Of a DNA stretch of 42,541 nt, positions 18,531-27,487 are shown one piece after another (within the stretch, counting starts at the first letter, position 1; each line of letters starts with the position of its first letter). This DNA comes from an uncultured Pelagibacteraceae bacterium (GTDB taxonomy: Bacteria; Pseudomonadota; Alphaproteobacteria; Pelagibacterales; Pelagibacteraceae): positions 1-42,541 of the forward strand of contig CACMAZ010000010.1 of assembly GCA_902611815.1 (NCBI GenBank), read 5' to 3'. The translations under genes were made by a program, and so were the position numbers. The notes under the pieces were generated by a model, which did no database searches, was not told the DNA's origin, and was given only the letters and a program-made list of their open reading frames with translations.

Positions 18531-19577
18531 TTATTTGTTAATAGATTTAAACACCTTTAATCCTTGAGAAATTTCATTAAAGTCATGAACTCTCATTAAT
18601 TGAACTCCATTCATCATAGCATGAATGGATGACGCTAATGTGCCTCCAAGTCTAATATTGCTATCATTCTTACCAGAAATATATTTTATAAATCTTTTTC
18701 TAGAAGAGCCTAACATTATAGGAAAACCTAAAGAGTGGAAGATCGAAATATTGTTCATTATGGTAATATTATGTTTCAAGTTTTTTCCAAAACCTATTCC
18801 TGGATCTAAAACAATATTGTTATGCTTTATGCCAGCTTTTCTTAAAAGATCAATTTTTTTTTCAAAAAAATCATATATCTCGAGAAGAACATTCTTGTAA
18901 GAAGGTTTTCTTTGCATCGTCTTTGGTTCTCCTTTTGAATGATTAATAATCAAAGGAAGTTTTGTTTTTTTAAGGAAATCTATAGTTTTGGAATCGTATG
19001 AAAAGCCTGAAACATCGTTAATAATGTTAAGTTTATATCTTAAAGCTTTATGCATAACAAAAGTTTTTCTAGTATCTAAAGATAACAAAAAATTATAATT
19101 TCTAATTCTTTTTAGTAAATTTTTTATTCTTTTCCATTCAATATTTTCATCTATATCTTTAGATCCTGGTCGGGTTGATTCTCCTCCTACATCAACAATT
19201 TTACAACCAGCTTTTAATAGTGATTTCACTCTTTTTAATGCTGTGCCAATTTGATTATACTGTCCTCCATCTGAAAAACTATCAGGTGTGAGATTTAATA
19301 TTCCGATCAATAATGGTTCTTTTAAGTTAATCTTGCAAAATGATTTTTTTTTGGTGATTTTCTTTAAGTCCTTTTTTATTTTTTTTTTTAGATCAAAACT
19401 TAATGAATTGATAATATTAATGTTTATTTTTCTTTTTTTTTTTCTTGATAAAATTTCAACCGTATCAAAAGATAATTCTTTATTACCATGCAATGGAAGT
19501 GCTTTTTTTTTCTTAAGCATTTCTAATGATGATTTGCCGTAATAAAAATTACACGCTCTTGTGTAATATTTTGACAT
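18531..19577 (-). CDS. folP: Dihydropteroate synthase with N-terminal extension
   Basis: Condenses p-aminobenzoate with hydroxymethyl-dihydropterin diphosphate (folate pathway, sulfonamide target). The TIM barrel starts near residue 88 with GILNLTPDSFSDGGQ. It continues with VDVGGESTRPGS, SLDTRKTFV, NIINDVSGF, IINHSKGEPKTMQ, LDPGIGFGKNLKHN and LGSSRKRFI. The roughly 85-residue leading segment (YYTRACNFYYGKSSLEMLKK and a very Lys-rich linker) resembles the N-terminal extension of other alphaproteobacterial DHPS, so the 348-residue length is not an error. It lies between ftsH and glmM with gaps of 5 bases and 1 base. Confidence 0.95.
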   Translation of the reverse strand: MSKYYTRACNFYYGKSSLEMLKKKKALPLHGNKELSFDTVEILSRKKKRKININIINSLSFDLKKKIKKDLKKITKKKSFCKINLKEPLLIGILNLTPDSFSDGGQYNQIGTALKRVKSLLKAGCKIVDVGGESTRPGSKDIDENIEWKRIKNLLKRIRNYNFLLSLDTRKTFVMHKALRYKLNIINDVSGFSYDSKTIDFLKKTKLPLIINHSKGEPKTMQRKPSYKNVLLEIYDFFEKKIDLLRKAGIKHNNIVLDPGIGFGKNLKHNITIMNNISIFHSLGFPIMLGSSRKRFIKYISGKNDSNIRLGGTLASSIHAMMNGVQLMRVHDFNEISQGLKVFKSINK

Positions 19578-19582
19578 TAATT

Positions 19583-21478
19583 TTAATGAACTATTTTAGG
19601 TTTTAAACCAATAGATCCTAATGCAGAACCCGAATTATCTTCCTCAACTTTTAAGTCTTCTTTATTAGGCGGATAGACATTTTTGTTAATTAAGTCCTCT
19701 ATTTCAGAACCTGTTAAAGTTTCATACACTAGCAGAGCTTTCGCTAATTTATGTAAATCCTCAATCTTTTCTTTAAGAATTTTTTTAGCTCTTTCATATC
19801 CCATGTCTACAAATCTTTTAATTTCAGCATCCACTTTTCTCGCTGTTTCTTCAGACATATTTTGTTGTCTAGCAACTGACCTGCCAAGGAAAACCTCTTC
19901 CTCATTTTCACCGTAAAGTATAGGACCTAATTCTTTACTTAATCCAGCTCTCATCACCATAGCTCTAGCTCTTTTTGTAGCTTGCTCAATATCGCTAGAA
20001 GCTCCAGTTGTTACCTTATCGTCTCCAAAAATAATTTCTTCAGCTACTCTTCCTCCCATAGCAATTGCCATTTGGGCATGTAGTTGCTCTCTTGTTTGGG
20101 ATACTTCATCCCTTTCTGGTAGTTGCATTACCATTCCTAAAGCTCTTCCTCTTGGAATTATTGTTGCCTTATGAATAGGATATGCGGCTTTTTCGTTAAG
20201 AGTAACGATTGCATGTCCCGCTTCATGGTATGCAGTTAATTTTTTCTCCTCTTCTGTCATTACCATTGATCTTCTTTCAGCACCCATCATAACCTTATCT
20301 TTTGCTTCTTCGAATTCTTGGGATGTTACAATTCTTTTATTTTTTCTTGCTGCTAATAAAGCTGCCTCGTTAACAAGGTTAGCTAAGTCAGCACCAGAAA
20401 AACCCGGGGTTCCTCTAGCAACAGTTCTCAAATTCACGTCCGGAGACATCGATATTTTTTTAGCATGGACTTTTAGAATTTTTTCTCTTCCGATTATATC
20501 TGGATTGGATACAACAACTTGTCTGTCAAATCTTCCTGGTCTTAATAAAGCGGGATCTAGAACGTCAGGTCTGTTTGTTGCTGCAATAATTATTACTCCT
20601 TCATTTGTATCAAACCCATCCATCTCAACTAACAATTGGTTTAGTGTCTGCTCTCTTTCATCATTACCTCCACCCAAACCAGCACCTCTGCTTCTCCCGA
20701 CGGCATCAATTTCATCTATAAAAATAATGCAAGGAGAATGTTTTTTACCCTGTTCAAACATGTCACGAACTCTTGATGCTCCTACTCCAACGAACATTTC
20801 GACAAAATCTGAACCTGATATCGTAAAGAATGGGACGCCTGCTTCCCCTGCTATTGCTCTTGCAAGAAGTGTCTTACCAGTTCCTGGTGGTCCAACTAAA
20901 AGACAACCTCGAGGTATTTTACCACCTAATCTACTAAATTTTTTTGGATCTTTTAAAAATTCAACAACTTCTTCAACTTCTTCTTTTGCTTCTTCAACAC
21001 CTGCTACATCATTAAAAGTAACTTTTCCTTTAACTTCATTCATCATCTTCGCTTTAGATCTTCCAAAACCCATGGCTCCACCTTTGCCACCTTGCATTTG
21101 TCTCATAAAGAAAATCCAAACTGCGATTAATAGCAACATTGGAAACCAGGATAAAAGAACTCCAAGGAGTGATGGCATTTTTTCATCTGTTGGAACAGCT
21201 GAAATACTTACTCCGCTTTCAGATAACTTTTCTACTAAATTTGGATAGTTTGCAGAATAAGTAGTGAAGGTTTTACCATTTGCCATTACACCTTTTATGT
21301 TGTTTCCTTGTATCTGAACCTCTACAACTCTTCCGTTATCAACTTCCTTTAAAAATTCTGAAAAAATAATTTTTTCATTATTTGTTGATTTAATATTTTG
21401 TGGATTTTTAAACATATTATACAATCCTATAGTCAAAACGACTATAATTGCCCACATTGCTAAATTTTTAAAATTCAT
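19583..21478 (-). CDS. ftsH: ATP-dependent zinc metalloprotease FtsH
   Basis: Membrane-anchored AAA+ protease for misfolded membrane proteins and regulators. It has TM1 (about residues 7-22), a periplasmic domain, TM2 (about 107-125, [17 protein letters not shown]), Walker A GPPGTGKT (196-203), Walker [12 protein letters not shown] (251-261), the second region of homology [20 protein letters not shown], and the zinc site HEAGH (418-422). The third ligand is expected in the downstream acidic region. At 631 residues it is normal. folP-glmM follow it as usual. It may control RpoH, encoded about 4.5 kb away, as in E. coli (inference). Confidence 0.98.
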   Translation of the reverse strand: MNFKNLAMWAIIVVLTIGLYNMFKNPQNIKSTNNEKIIFSEFLKEVDNGRVVEVQIQGNNIKGVMANGKTFTTYSANYPNLVEKLSESGVSISAVPTDEKMPSLLGVLLSWFPMLLLIAVWIFFMRQMQGGKGGAMGFGRSKAKMMNEVKGKVTFNDVAGVEEAKEEVEEVVEFLKDPKKFSRLGGKIPRGCLLVGPPGTGKTLLARAIAGEAGVPFFTISGSDFVEMFVGVGASRVRDMFEQGKKHSPCIIFIDEIDAVGRSRGAGLGGGNDEREQTLNQLLVEMDGFDTNEGVIIIAATNRPDVLDPALLRPGRFDRQVVVSNPDIIGREKILKVHAKKISMSPDVNLRTVARGTPGFSGADLANLVNEAALLAARKNKRIVTSQEFEEAKDKVMMGAERRSMVMTEEEKKLTAYHEAGHAIVTLNEKAAYPIHKATIIPRGRALGMVMQLPERDEVSQTREQLHAQMAIAMGGRVAEEIIFGDDKVTTGASSDIEQATKRARAMVMRAGLSKELGPILYGENEEEVFLGRSVARQQNMSEETARKVDAEIKRFVDMGYERAKKILKEKIEDLHKLAKALLVYETLTGSEIEDLINKNVYPPNKEDLKVEEDNSGSALGSIGLKPKIVH

Positions 21479-21501
21479 AATCAGAGTTTAAAGTAAGAAT
21501 T

Positions 21502-21531
21502 ATTCTAAATTAAACAAGTGCTAAATTGTAA
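21502..21531 (-). promoter_or_regulatory. Candidate ftsH promoter
   Basis: Minus strand TTACAA (21531-21526), an 18-base spacer and TAGAAT (21507-21502), about 24 bases upstream of the ftsH ATG. The -10 is 5 of 6 to consensus, but the -35 is weak. The 64-base tilS-ftsH gap is the only sizeable one between cpoB and purA, which supports a promoter here. Confidence 0.3.
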
Positions 21532-21542
21532 CATAATTAAGT

Positions 21543-22595
21543 TTATTTTATGTTTTCAGGGTAAATTAGCGTTGTATTATTAACTCTTTCTATAATACAG
21601 CCGCCTAAAGTAGTTTTTTTAAAATAATTACCTTTTATTTCGTAGATTTTTTTTAGCAAGGATTTACCTCTTGGATAATAGTACTTGTTGTTTGTTTTTG
21701 AAATTAGGTTTGAAAGTGATCTAAGGATAATTTCATCTGGTTGTTTAAAAAATTTATGATTTATGACTACTGCATCTTTAAGATTTTTACTAAAATAGTT
21801 AGTGTTTTTAGAAATATTTTGATCTGAATAATATTTCAATGTTTCGTTAGCAGAATGTAAATTGCAATAGGTTAAATCAAATTTTTTTTTATCAAAACCC
21901 TCATTTTGCAGACTCTTCAATAAATTTCTTACTCTAGTTCTTAAAAACTGATCATTAGAATTAGAAGGATCATCAATATAATAACCAAAAACTTTGTTTG
22001 TAACTTTTAGTAATGTTTTTTTTGTAATATTTAGGAAAGGCCTATACCCTTTTAAACTTTTATTGATAAAAGTATCTTGTGATGAAAATGATGTTAATCC
22101 TCTAATTCCAGAGCCTCTTAACATTCTAATAAAAAAATTTTCGTATAAATCATCCTGATGATGACCTAATAACAATGCATTAATTCTCTTTTTTTTGCAG
22201 AATCTCTCTAGCAAACCATATCTGGCTATTCTAGCATTTTCCTGAGTAATTCTACTTTTTGTAATTTTTTTCCAAGGTAATATTTCACATTTAATGAGGG
22301 ATTTATTCATCAAAAATTTTAAATCTCTAGCTTCTTTAGATGAGTTTTTTCTAATTTTGTGATCAATATGAACATAATAAACTTTTTTATTGTTTAAAAT
22401 TTGAAAACATTTTGAAAAGTATGCAAGCGCAAGGCTGTCTGAACCACCTGATAAAGAAACAGCAAAAGTATTAATTTTTCTAAATTTTAAAAATTCCTCA
22501 AATTTTTTATAAATCTTTTTAAATTCTTTGTTATTAAGATGACCTAAAATTTTTTTATGAACTTTGTTTTTGGCAGTCAAACTTTTTCTCTTCAT
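21543..22595 (-). CDS. tilS: tRNA(Ile)-lysidine synthetase
   Basis: Converts C34 of tRNA-Ile(CAU) to lysidine so that it reads AUA, essential in an AUA-rich genome like this one. The PP-loop SLSGGSDSLALAYF starts at about residue 47. It continues with YYVHIDHKIRKNSSKEA, NARIARYGLLERFCKKKRIN, LLLGHHQDDLYENFFIRMLR and a C-terminal substrate domain. The N-terminus before the PP-loop is about 25 residues longer than in E. coli and accounts for the 41-base overlap with cpoB, so the true start may be further in. The adjoining ftsH is conserved context. Confidence 0.93.
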   Translation of the reverse strand: MKRKSLTAKNKVHKKILGHLNNKEFKKIYKKFEEFLKFRKINTFAVSLSGGSDSLALAYFSKCFQILNNKKVYYVHIDHKIRKNSSKEARDLKFLMNKSLIKCEILPWKKITKSRITQENARIARYGLLERFCKKKRINALLLGHHQDDLYENFFIRMLRGSGIRGLTSFSSQDTFINKSLKGYRPFLNITKKTLLKVTNKVFGYYIDDPSNSNDQFLRTRVRNLLKSLQNEGFDKKKFDLTYCNLHSANETLKYYSDQNISKNTNYFSKNLKDAVVINHKFFKQPDEIILRSLSNLISKTNNKYYYPRGKSLLKKIYEIKGNYFKKTTLGGCIIERVNNTTLIYPENIK

Positions 22596-23514
22596 ATTTA
22601 GCTTTTTGAAGTACAGATTGTTTAGCTTTCGGATACTCCTTTTTTACCCCCTTAATCATTAAACACCCTTGATCTTTTTCTCCAATTTGAACTAATGATA
22701 CTCCAAGCTTCAGTAAATTTATAGCTGCCTTTTCACTCTTTGGATATTTTTGATAACCCTCTAAATATGCTGACGCGGCATCAGTATACAATTGTCTTAT
22801 TCTGAAAGTTTCTGCATACCAATATTGAGCATTCCCAGCTAAGTTATGTTCTGGATTATCCATCACGAATTCTCTTAAAGCTCTTTCGGCTGTTGTGTAA
22901 TCACCTTGTTTTAAAAGACTAGTTGCAAAACTATATTGCTCGTTTGGATCCGTTTTTGGTAAAATTTTTTCTTCTGTTACAAAATTTTCTGTAACTACAC
23001 TGCTCGTTGTTTCAATAGATTGTGTTTTTTGTACTAAATCTTGTGTTTCAGTATCTTTGTAAGTGATTGCACCTAAGTCTTGAGGTTGGGATGAGCCAGG
23101 TAAAGTTTTATCAGGTTTTGAAGTAACAACGTTGTTAACATTGCCAACTTCTAGTTCTTGGAATCTTAACTGATTATCAGCCTGTACTTTAGATAGCCTG
23201 CTGGAAAGTTTGTCAATTTTAAAATTAATTTCTTCAAACTTATTAGTTAATTGTTGAAACTGTTGTTCAATCTCTGATAACTTCAATAAATGTCTAGTTA
23301 GGACATCTTCGTCATTGCTACTTAATACTGAACTATTGCTGGTAATATTTTCTGATGACTGTGAATAAACAGCTTTCTCTAAGGTTTTAATATCTTGTTT
23401 TAATTTTTCCAAAATTTCGAGATTATTCTCTTCGGCACTTGAGGGAGAAATTAAGATGCTTAAAACTATAATAAAATAAAAAAATGTTTTACTAAAAATT
23501 TTTTCAGAAACCAT
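22555..23514 (-). CDS. cpoB: Cell division coordinator CpoB / YbgF-like periplasmic TPR protein
   Basis: Periplasmic partner of the Tol-Pal system. It has a signal peptide (FFYFIIVLSILISPSSA, cleavage near residue 27) and a coiled coil at about 60-115 (LLKLSEIEQQFQQLTNKFEE and following). A Ser/Thr-rich linker leads to C-terminal tetratricopeptide repeats (QYSFATSLLKQGDYTTAERA, AGNAQYWYAETFRIRQLYTD, AAINLLKLGVSLVQIGEKDQ). 319 residues. In most Tol-Pal loci it follows pal. Here a strong terminator lies between pal and cpoB, so cpoB is probably transcribed with tilS rather than with tol-pal. Confidence 0.93.
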   Translation of the reverse strand: MVSEKIFSKTFFYFIIVLSILISPSSAEENNLEILEKLKQDIKTLEKAVYSQSSENITSNSSVLSSNDEDVLTRHLLKLSEIEQQFQQLTNKFEEINFKIDKLSSRLSKVQADNQLRFQELEVGNVNNVVTSKPDKTLPGSSQPQDLGAITYKDTETQDLVQKTQSIETTSSVVTENFVTEEKILPKTDPNEQYSFATSLLKQGDYTTAERALREFVMDNPEHNLAGNAQYWYAETFRIRQLYTDAASAYLEGYQKYPKSEKAAINLLKLGVSLVQIGEKDQGCLMIKGVKKEYPKAKQSVLQKAKYEEKKFDCQKQSS

Positions 23515-23541
23515 ATTCTGATTAATATTTATAATGATGGC

Positions 23542-23575
23542 AAAAAAAAGACCCTAGTTTTTTAAACCAGGGTCT
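23542..23575 (-). terminator. Rho-independent terminator of the tol-pal operon
   Basis: On the minus strand a 7-bp stem AGACCCT/AGGGTCT (outer arms 23569-23575 and 23549-23555) is extended after one mismatch by 4 pairs, with a 3-base loop, and is followed by eight T (bases 23549-23542). It sits just past the pal stop. It is the only clear intrinsic terminator I see in the window. Confidence 0.85.
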
Positions 23576-23589
23576 AGATTTTTAACTAA

Positions 23590-24066
23590 TTAGTTTGCTT
23601 TTACTGTTACTGATCTTCTATTTTTTGACCAAGCTAATGGATTCGATCCAGAGTCTACTGGTCTTTCTTTACCATAACTTATTACTGATATTCTGTTCCC
23701 AGATATTCCATAAGTCATTAAATAGTCTTTAGCAGCGTTAGCTCTTCTTTCACCTAAAGCAAGGTTGTATTCTCTTGTTCCTCTTTCATCTGCATGACCT
23801 TCTAATACAACGTTAACTTTTGAATTTTTTCTTAACCAAGCAGCTTGTTTTCTTAAAGTTTCTCTAGAAGCAGTTGTTAAGACTGACTCATTAGTTGCAA
23901 AGAAAACTCTGTCCGGTACTCCTGATGCCAAATATTCAACTGTATCTTTACCAGTGTAAACATCCCCCTGCATTTGATTTGATACTTTTTTCGTCGCGCA
24001 AGCAGATAAAAATATACCTGCTAATACAACAAAAAGGATGTTCTTAAAAATTTTGTTTAGTTTCAT
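23590..24066 (-). CDS. pal: Peptidoglycan-associated lipoprotein Pal
   Basis: Outer-membrane lipoprotein that binds peptidoglycan and TolB. The signal peptide ends in the lipobox LSAC (lipidated Cys at residue 23). The OmpA-C domain covers about 55-155, with the diaminopimelate-binding region in VLEGHADERGTREYNLALGE and RRANAAKDYLMTYGI. 158 residues is normal for the family. It has a good ribosome binding site and its own candidate promoter, and is followed by a terminator, so Pal, an abundant protein, may be made from both the operon and a private transcript. Confidence 0.97.
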   Translation of the reverse strand: MKLNKIFKNILFVVLAGIFLSACATKKVSNQMQGDVYTGKDTVEYLASGVPDRVFFATNESVLTTASRETLRKQAAWLRKNSKVNVVLEGHADERGTREYNLALGERRANAAKDYLMTYGISGNRISVISYGKERPVDSGSNPLAWSKNRRSVTVKAN

Positions 24067-24071
24067 TACTG

Positions 24072-24077
24072 CTCCTT
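24072..24077 (-). promoter_or_regulatory. Strong Shine-Dalgarno of pal
   Basis: AAGGAG on the minus strand, 5 bases before the pal ATG (24066). Most genes here lack a recognisable ribosome binding site, so this suggests high expression of the lipoprotein. Confidence 0.75.
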
Positions 24078-24104
24078 AAATATAAATATTTACTTTTTCA
24101 CACC

Positions 24105-24133
24105 TAAATAGATCTTTCAAGCTTAAAAATCAA
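24105..24133 (-). promoter_or_regulatory. Candidate internal promoter for pal
   Basis: In the 99-base tolB-pal gap, minus strand TTGATT (24133-24128), a 17-base spacer and TATTTA (24110-24105) precede the pal ribosome binding site by about 30 bases. No other function is visible in this gap. Confidence 0.4.
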
Positions 24134-24165
24134 GAATTTAATATGTTTTAGTAAATTTTCCATTA

Positions 24166-25515
24166 TTATTCACTTAATAATGACGACCAGGATGGGTCTG
24201 AAGCATCAGTTTTGGTATCAACTAATCTCTCATTATATCCAGTCAAATCTATAGACCATAATTTTGCTGAAAAACCTTTACCTTCAGAATCTGACTTGGT
24301 TTCCCTATAGAATATTAGTACTCTACCGTTAGGAGACCATGATGGTGCCTCTTGGTAATAATTTTCTGTTAGTAATCTTTCTCCACTTCCATCAACTCTC
24401 ATTACACCAATATAGAATTTGCCTTTATGAAGTTTGGTAAATGCTATCAAATCTCCCCTTGGAGACCATACTGGGGTGCCGTACAAACCCTTGCCAAAAG
24501 AAATTCTTTTAACTTTTGAGCCATCGCTTTTCATGACATAAATTTGTTGGTAGCCACTCCTATCAGAGTTAAAGCATATATATTTACCATCAGGTGAAAA
24601 TGATGGTGAAGTATCTATAGAAGGATGATTGGTAATTTTTTCAACAATTCTATTTTCAAGATCCATTGTGTATATATCTGAGTTACCATCTTTGGCAAAA
24701 CTCATAATTATTTTTTTTCCATCTGGAGAGAATCTTGGTGCGAATGTCATTCCTGGAAAATCACCAACAACTTCTTGAACTCCTGTTTCAATATCTAATA
24801 GATAAACTCTAGGTAAGTTTTTAAAATATGATAAATAAGTAACCATTTGGTTTGTTGGGTTAAATCTTGGGGTTAACACCAGCTCATTGCCTAAAGTTAA
24901 ATACTTTGTGTTAAATCCATCTTGATCCATAATTGCCAATTTCTTAACTCTATTAGTCTTCGGTCCTTCTTCAGAAACGTAAATGATCCTAGTGTCAAAA
25001 TAACCTTTTTCACCAGTTAACCTTTGATAAACTTTATCTGTAATAATGTGGCCCACTCTTCTCCAATTATCTGGCACTGTTGTGAAAGCTAATGCCATCA
25101 TTTCTTTTCCTGCAAGAACATCCCATAATCTAAACTCTACTCTAAGTTTTTCGTTCTCATATTTAACCTCACCAGTGATAAGAGCTTGAGCTTTAATCAA
25201 AGACCAATCTTCAAATCTTGGTTTTAAGTGAGCTATGTCAGGTTTTTGCAAGAATGCTTCTTTTTTAAGAGGATTAAAAAGTCCAGAGGACTTTAAATTA
25301 TTTTCTACAACAGAGGATATATCTTCACCAATATTTTCTTTTTTTAATAAATTTTGGAATTTTTTAATTGACTTTGACTCAACAAATAACGGAGACACTG
25401 CTATAGGGAGTGGGTTCAGGTTACCTCTAGTAATGTCAACCTCAATTAATCCAAATGAAGTTTTTGGTATTATCAGAAAAAGTAGTGCAAATATGTATAA
25501 CTTAATTTTTTTCAT
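24166..25515 (-). CDS. tolB: Tol-Pal system protein TolB
   Basis: Periplasmic beta-propeller protein linking TolA and Pal during envelope constriction. The signal peptide ([17 protein letters not shown]) ends near residue 23. An N-terminal domain with [16 protein letters not shown] is followed by the propeller, with TolB repeats at about 205-449 such as [60 protein letters not shown] and [17 protein letters not shown]. 449 residues is standard. The start overlaps the tolA stop by 4 bases. Confidence 0.97.
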   Translation of the reverse strand: MKKIKLYIFALLFLIIPKTSFGLIEVDITRGNLNPLPIAVSPLFVESKSIKKFQNLLKKENIGEDISSVVENNLKSSGLFNPLKKEAFLQKPDIAHLKPRFEDWSLIKAQALITGEVKYENEKLRVEFRLWDVLAGKEMMALAFTTVPDNWRRVGHIITDKVYQRLTGEKGYFDTRIIYVSEEGPKTNRVKKLAIMDQDGFNTKYLTLGNELVLTPRFNPTNQMVTYLSYFKNLPRVYLLDIETGVQEVVGDFPGMTFAPRFSPDGKKIIMSFAKDGNSDIYTMDLENRIVEKITNHPSIDTSPSFSPDGKYICFNSDRSGYQQIYVMKSDGSKVKRISFGKGLYGTPVWSPRGDLIAFTKLHKGKFYIGVMRVDGSGERLLTENYYQEAPSWSPNGRVLIFYRETKSDSEGKGFSAKLWSIDLTGYNERLVDTKTDASDPSWSSLLSE

Positions 25516-26357
25516 CCTTTTAACATTTCTCTAGCATCAAAATTTAATTGAAGATCTTTCCATCTTTCGTATCCAGTTGTAGGTACTCTTAAAGGTTGAC
25601 AAAGCCTAATTGCCCTTAATGCGCTTTCTGCAAGCACTTTATAAAAACCTTGTCCAGGTTTATTCATTCTTGCATGATCTAAAATTTCAGAATTTATTAC
25701 CGTACCATCAGGTTTTAAACTTAATTTAATTCTTACTAATAAGTTTTCGTTGTAAGGTAGCCCTAATGGAATGCTCCAACAACCAAAGATTTGTGCTTTT
25801 AACGCATCTTCCTCACTCAAGGTTAAAGCGCTTGTTGTAATATTTTTTTGGTTTGATTGAGTAATTTTATCAGTTTTGTTAGTTGTTTCTGCTAATTCCT
25901 CTTTAGATTTATCAATTAATGCAGCAATATTGTTTGGATCAAATAATTCATCTTTTTCAAATTCAGATACTTGTTTAACTTCATCATCAATTTTCTCAGG
26001 ATTTTGAACATCCTTTTCAGGTTTTTTAACTATTTCTTGGTTTTGATCTGGCAATGGTATTGCGTCGGGTTTTTCTTTTTTAACTTGTTTTGGGGGTGCT
26101 TGCTCTGAAACAAGTTTTTCTTTTTCCTTAACTTTCTCAATAATTTTTTTTGCTTTAGGTGCGAAAGGTATGTTTGTTTTATCAGTAATTTGAATAAGCT
26201 CTATAGATATAAGAGGAGGTAAATCAATAGGTTTTTTTGCTATGAAAGGAAAAGTAAGAGCAGTTATAACAACTAAAAAAATATGCAATGCTGATGAAAT
26301 CGCAATATTCTTTATCATTAACCTATCGTCTTTTTGTAAAAGATTAATTAATTTCAT
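25512..26357 (-). CDS. tolA: Tol-Pal system protein TolA (short form)
   Basis: Inner-membrane protein spanning the periplasm. After a short cytoplasmic start comes one TM (about residues 17-40, [20 protein letters not shown]). A Lys/Glu/Pro-rich stalk (about 60-170) follows, much shorter and less Ala-rich than in E. coli. The C-terminal domain has the [14 protein letters not shown] and [20 protein letters not shown] typical of alphaproteobacterial TolA, ending [12 protein letters not shown]. The ATG overlaps the tolR stop by 4 bases. A second in-frame ATG at residue 14 is also a possible start. Confidence 0.92.
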   Translation of the reverse strand: MKLINLLQKDDRLMIKNIAISSALHIFLVVITALTFPFIAKKPIDLPPLISIELIQITDKTNIPFAPKAKKIIEKVKEKEKLVSEQAPPKQVKKEKPDAIPLPDQNQEIVKKPEKDVQNPEKIDDEVKQVSEFEKDELFDPNNIAALIDKSKEELAETTNKTDKITQSNQKNITTSALTLSEEDALKAQIFGCWSIPLGLPYNENLLVRIKLSLKPDGTVINSEILDHARMNKPGQGFYKVLAESALRAIRLCQPLRVPTTGYERWKDLQLNFDAREMLKG

Positions 26358-26770
26358 CTCTCTTTATAAGGTTCTGAAATTAAAGCTACTTTTGTAAAAC
26401 CAGAGCCTGACAACATGCCCATAACCTCAAGAACTCTTCCATAGTTAATTGTTTTGTCACCTCTCACATAAATTCTTGTGTCTGTTCTGTTTTTTGAAAC
26501 TGCGAGTATTTTTGCAATTACATTATCATAATCAACTTTTGCTTCTTGAATAAATATTTCACCCTTAGAATTAATTGTTAGGGTTAAAGGTTCTTGCTCC
26601 TCTGGTAATGAGTCTGCAGAACTTTCTGGTAGATCAACCTGAACACCGACTGTCAACAAAGGGGCTGTAACCATAAATACAATTAATAAAACGAGCATAA
26701 CATCCACAAAGGGTGTAACGTTTATTTCACTCATTGGTTCTTTAGAATTTTTTTTTAAACCAAAAGCCAT
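26354..26770 (-). CDS. tolR: Tol-Pal system protein TolR
   Basis: ExbD/TolR-family proton-channel subunit. The 138 residues begin with a short cytoplasmic part and the motif SEINVTPFVDVMLVLLIVFM, in which Asp23 is the conserved proton-carrying residue. A periplasmic domain follows. Its 4-base overlap with tolA and 4-base gap to tolQ show operon organisation. The SEINVTPFVDV motif matches TolR well. Confidence 0.97.
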   Translation of the reverse strand: MAFGLKKNSKEPMSEINVTPFVDVMLVLLIVFMVTAPLLTVGVQVDLPESSADSLPEEQEPLTLTINSKGEIFIQEAKVDYDNVIAKILAVSKNRTDTRIYVRGDKTINYGRVLEVMGMLSGSGFTKVALISEPYKER

Positions 26771-26774
26771 AATT

Positions 26775-27449
26775 TCAAATTATAGATAAAAATCTTTTAG
26801 CAAAGTTTTCTAATCTTTGAGAATATTTCTTAGAATCATTATTGAATTTATTATAAGCAACAACTGCCGGTATCGCAGCCAATAAACCTAACGCAGTTGC
26901 AAATAATGCCTCGGCAATTCCTGGAGCAACAATCGCTAAACTAGTATTTCTTGAAACAGCTATCGATTGAAATGAATTCATTATACCCCAGACAGTTCCA
27001 AATAAACCTATAAATGGTGCAGTAGAACCTACTGTAGCAAGAAATGAAAAATTTTTTTCTAAAAAATTTACTTCCGACTCTATATTTGATTCTAATAAAC
27101 TAGTTAATTTTTCGTTTAAATTACTTCTAGATCTTGATTTTAGAACAACCTGCATAGTTTTTCTAAAAACATTAGACATGGGATCATCTTTATTTGCAGG
27201 AAGATTGTTGTAAAAACTTTCAGCAGATTTAGATTTCCAAAATTTTTCCTCAAATTCGAAAGTACTTTGATTTATTTTTTTAAACATCTTAAACTTTTCT
27301 ATAATTATTGCCCATGAGTATATTGATGCTGCTATTAGTAAGATAATAACTGATTTAACAACGATATCTGCTCTTAAGAACAGGCTCATTAAAGAAAAAT
27401 CAACTGAGCTGCCTAAGCCAACTGCTTGTGAGGTTATATCTGCTTCCAT
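26775..27449 (-). CDS. tolQ: Tol-Pal system protein TolQ
   Basis: MotA/ExbB/TolQ-type channel subunit. The 224 residues have three TM helices: about 30-52 (SVIILLIAASIYSWAIIIEK), about 133-155 with the conserved TVGSTAPFIGLFGTVWGIMN, and about 172-198 with APGIAEALFATALGLLAAIP. ybgC, which normally precedes tolQ, is absent; the upstream neighbour is a RuvC-like gene 38 bases away. That gap holds a small inverted repeat (ACAC/GTGT around 27462-27475), too weak to call. Confidence 0.97.
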   Translation of the reverse strand: MEADITSQAVGLGSSVDFSLMSLFLRADIVVKSVIILLIAASIYSWAIIIEKFKMFKKINQSTFEFEEKFWKSKSAESFYNNLPANKDDPMSNVFRKTMQVVLKSRSRSNLNEKLTSLLESNIESEVNFLEKNFSFLATVGSTAPFIGLFGTVWGIMNSFQSIAVSRNTSLAIVAPGIAEALFATALGLLAAIPAVVAYNKFNNDSKKYSQRLENFAKRFLSII

Positions 27450-27487
27450 AAAAAATCTTTCACACTAAAATGTGTCATCAATTTGTC

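Noticed and set aside
20505..21248. A 247-codon open frame on the plus strand, opposite ftsH
   Set aside because: It is an exact antisense shadow of ftsH, Ser/Pro-rich with no recognisable motif, and ftsH is unambiguous.
27450..27487. Small inverted repeat (ACAC/GTGT) upstream of tolQ as an operator
   Set aside because: Only four pairs in a very A/T-rich gap; not distinguishable from chance.
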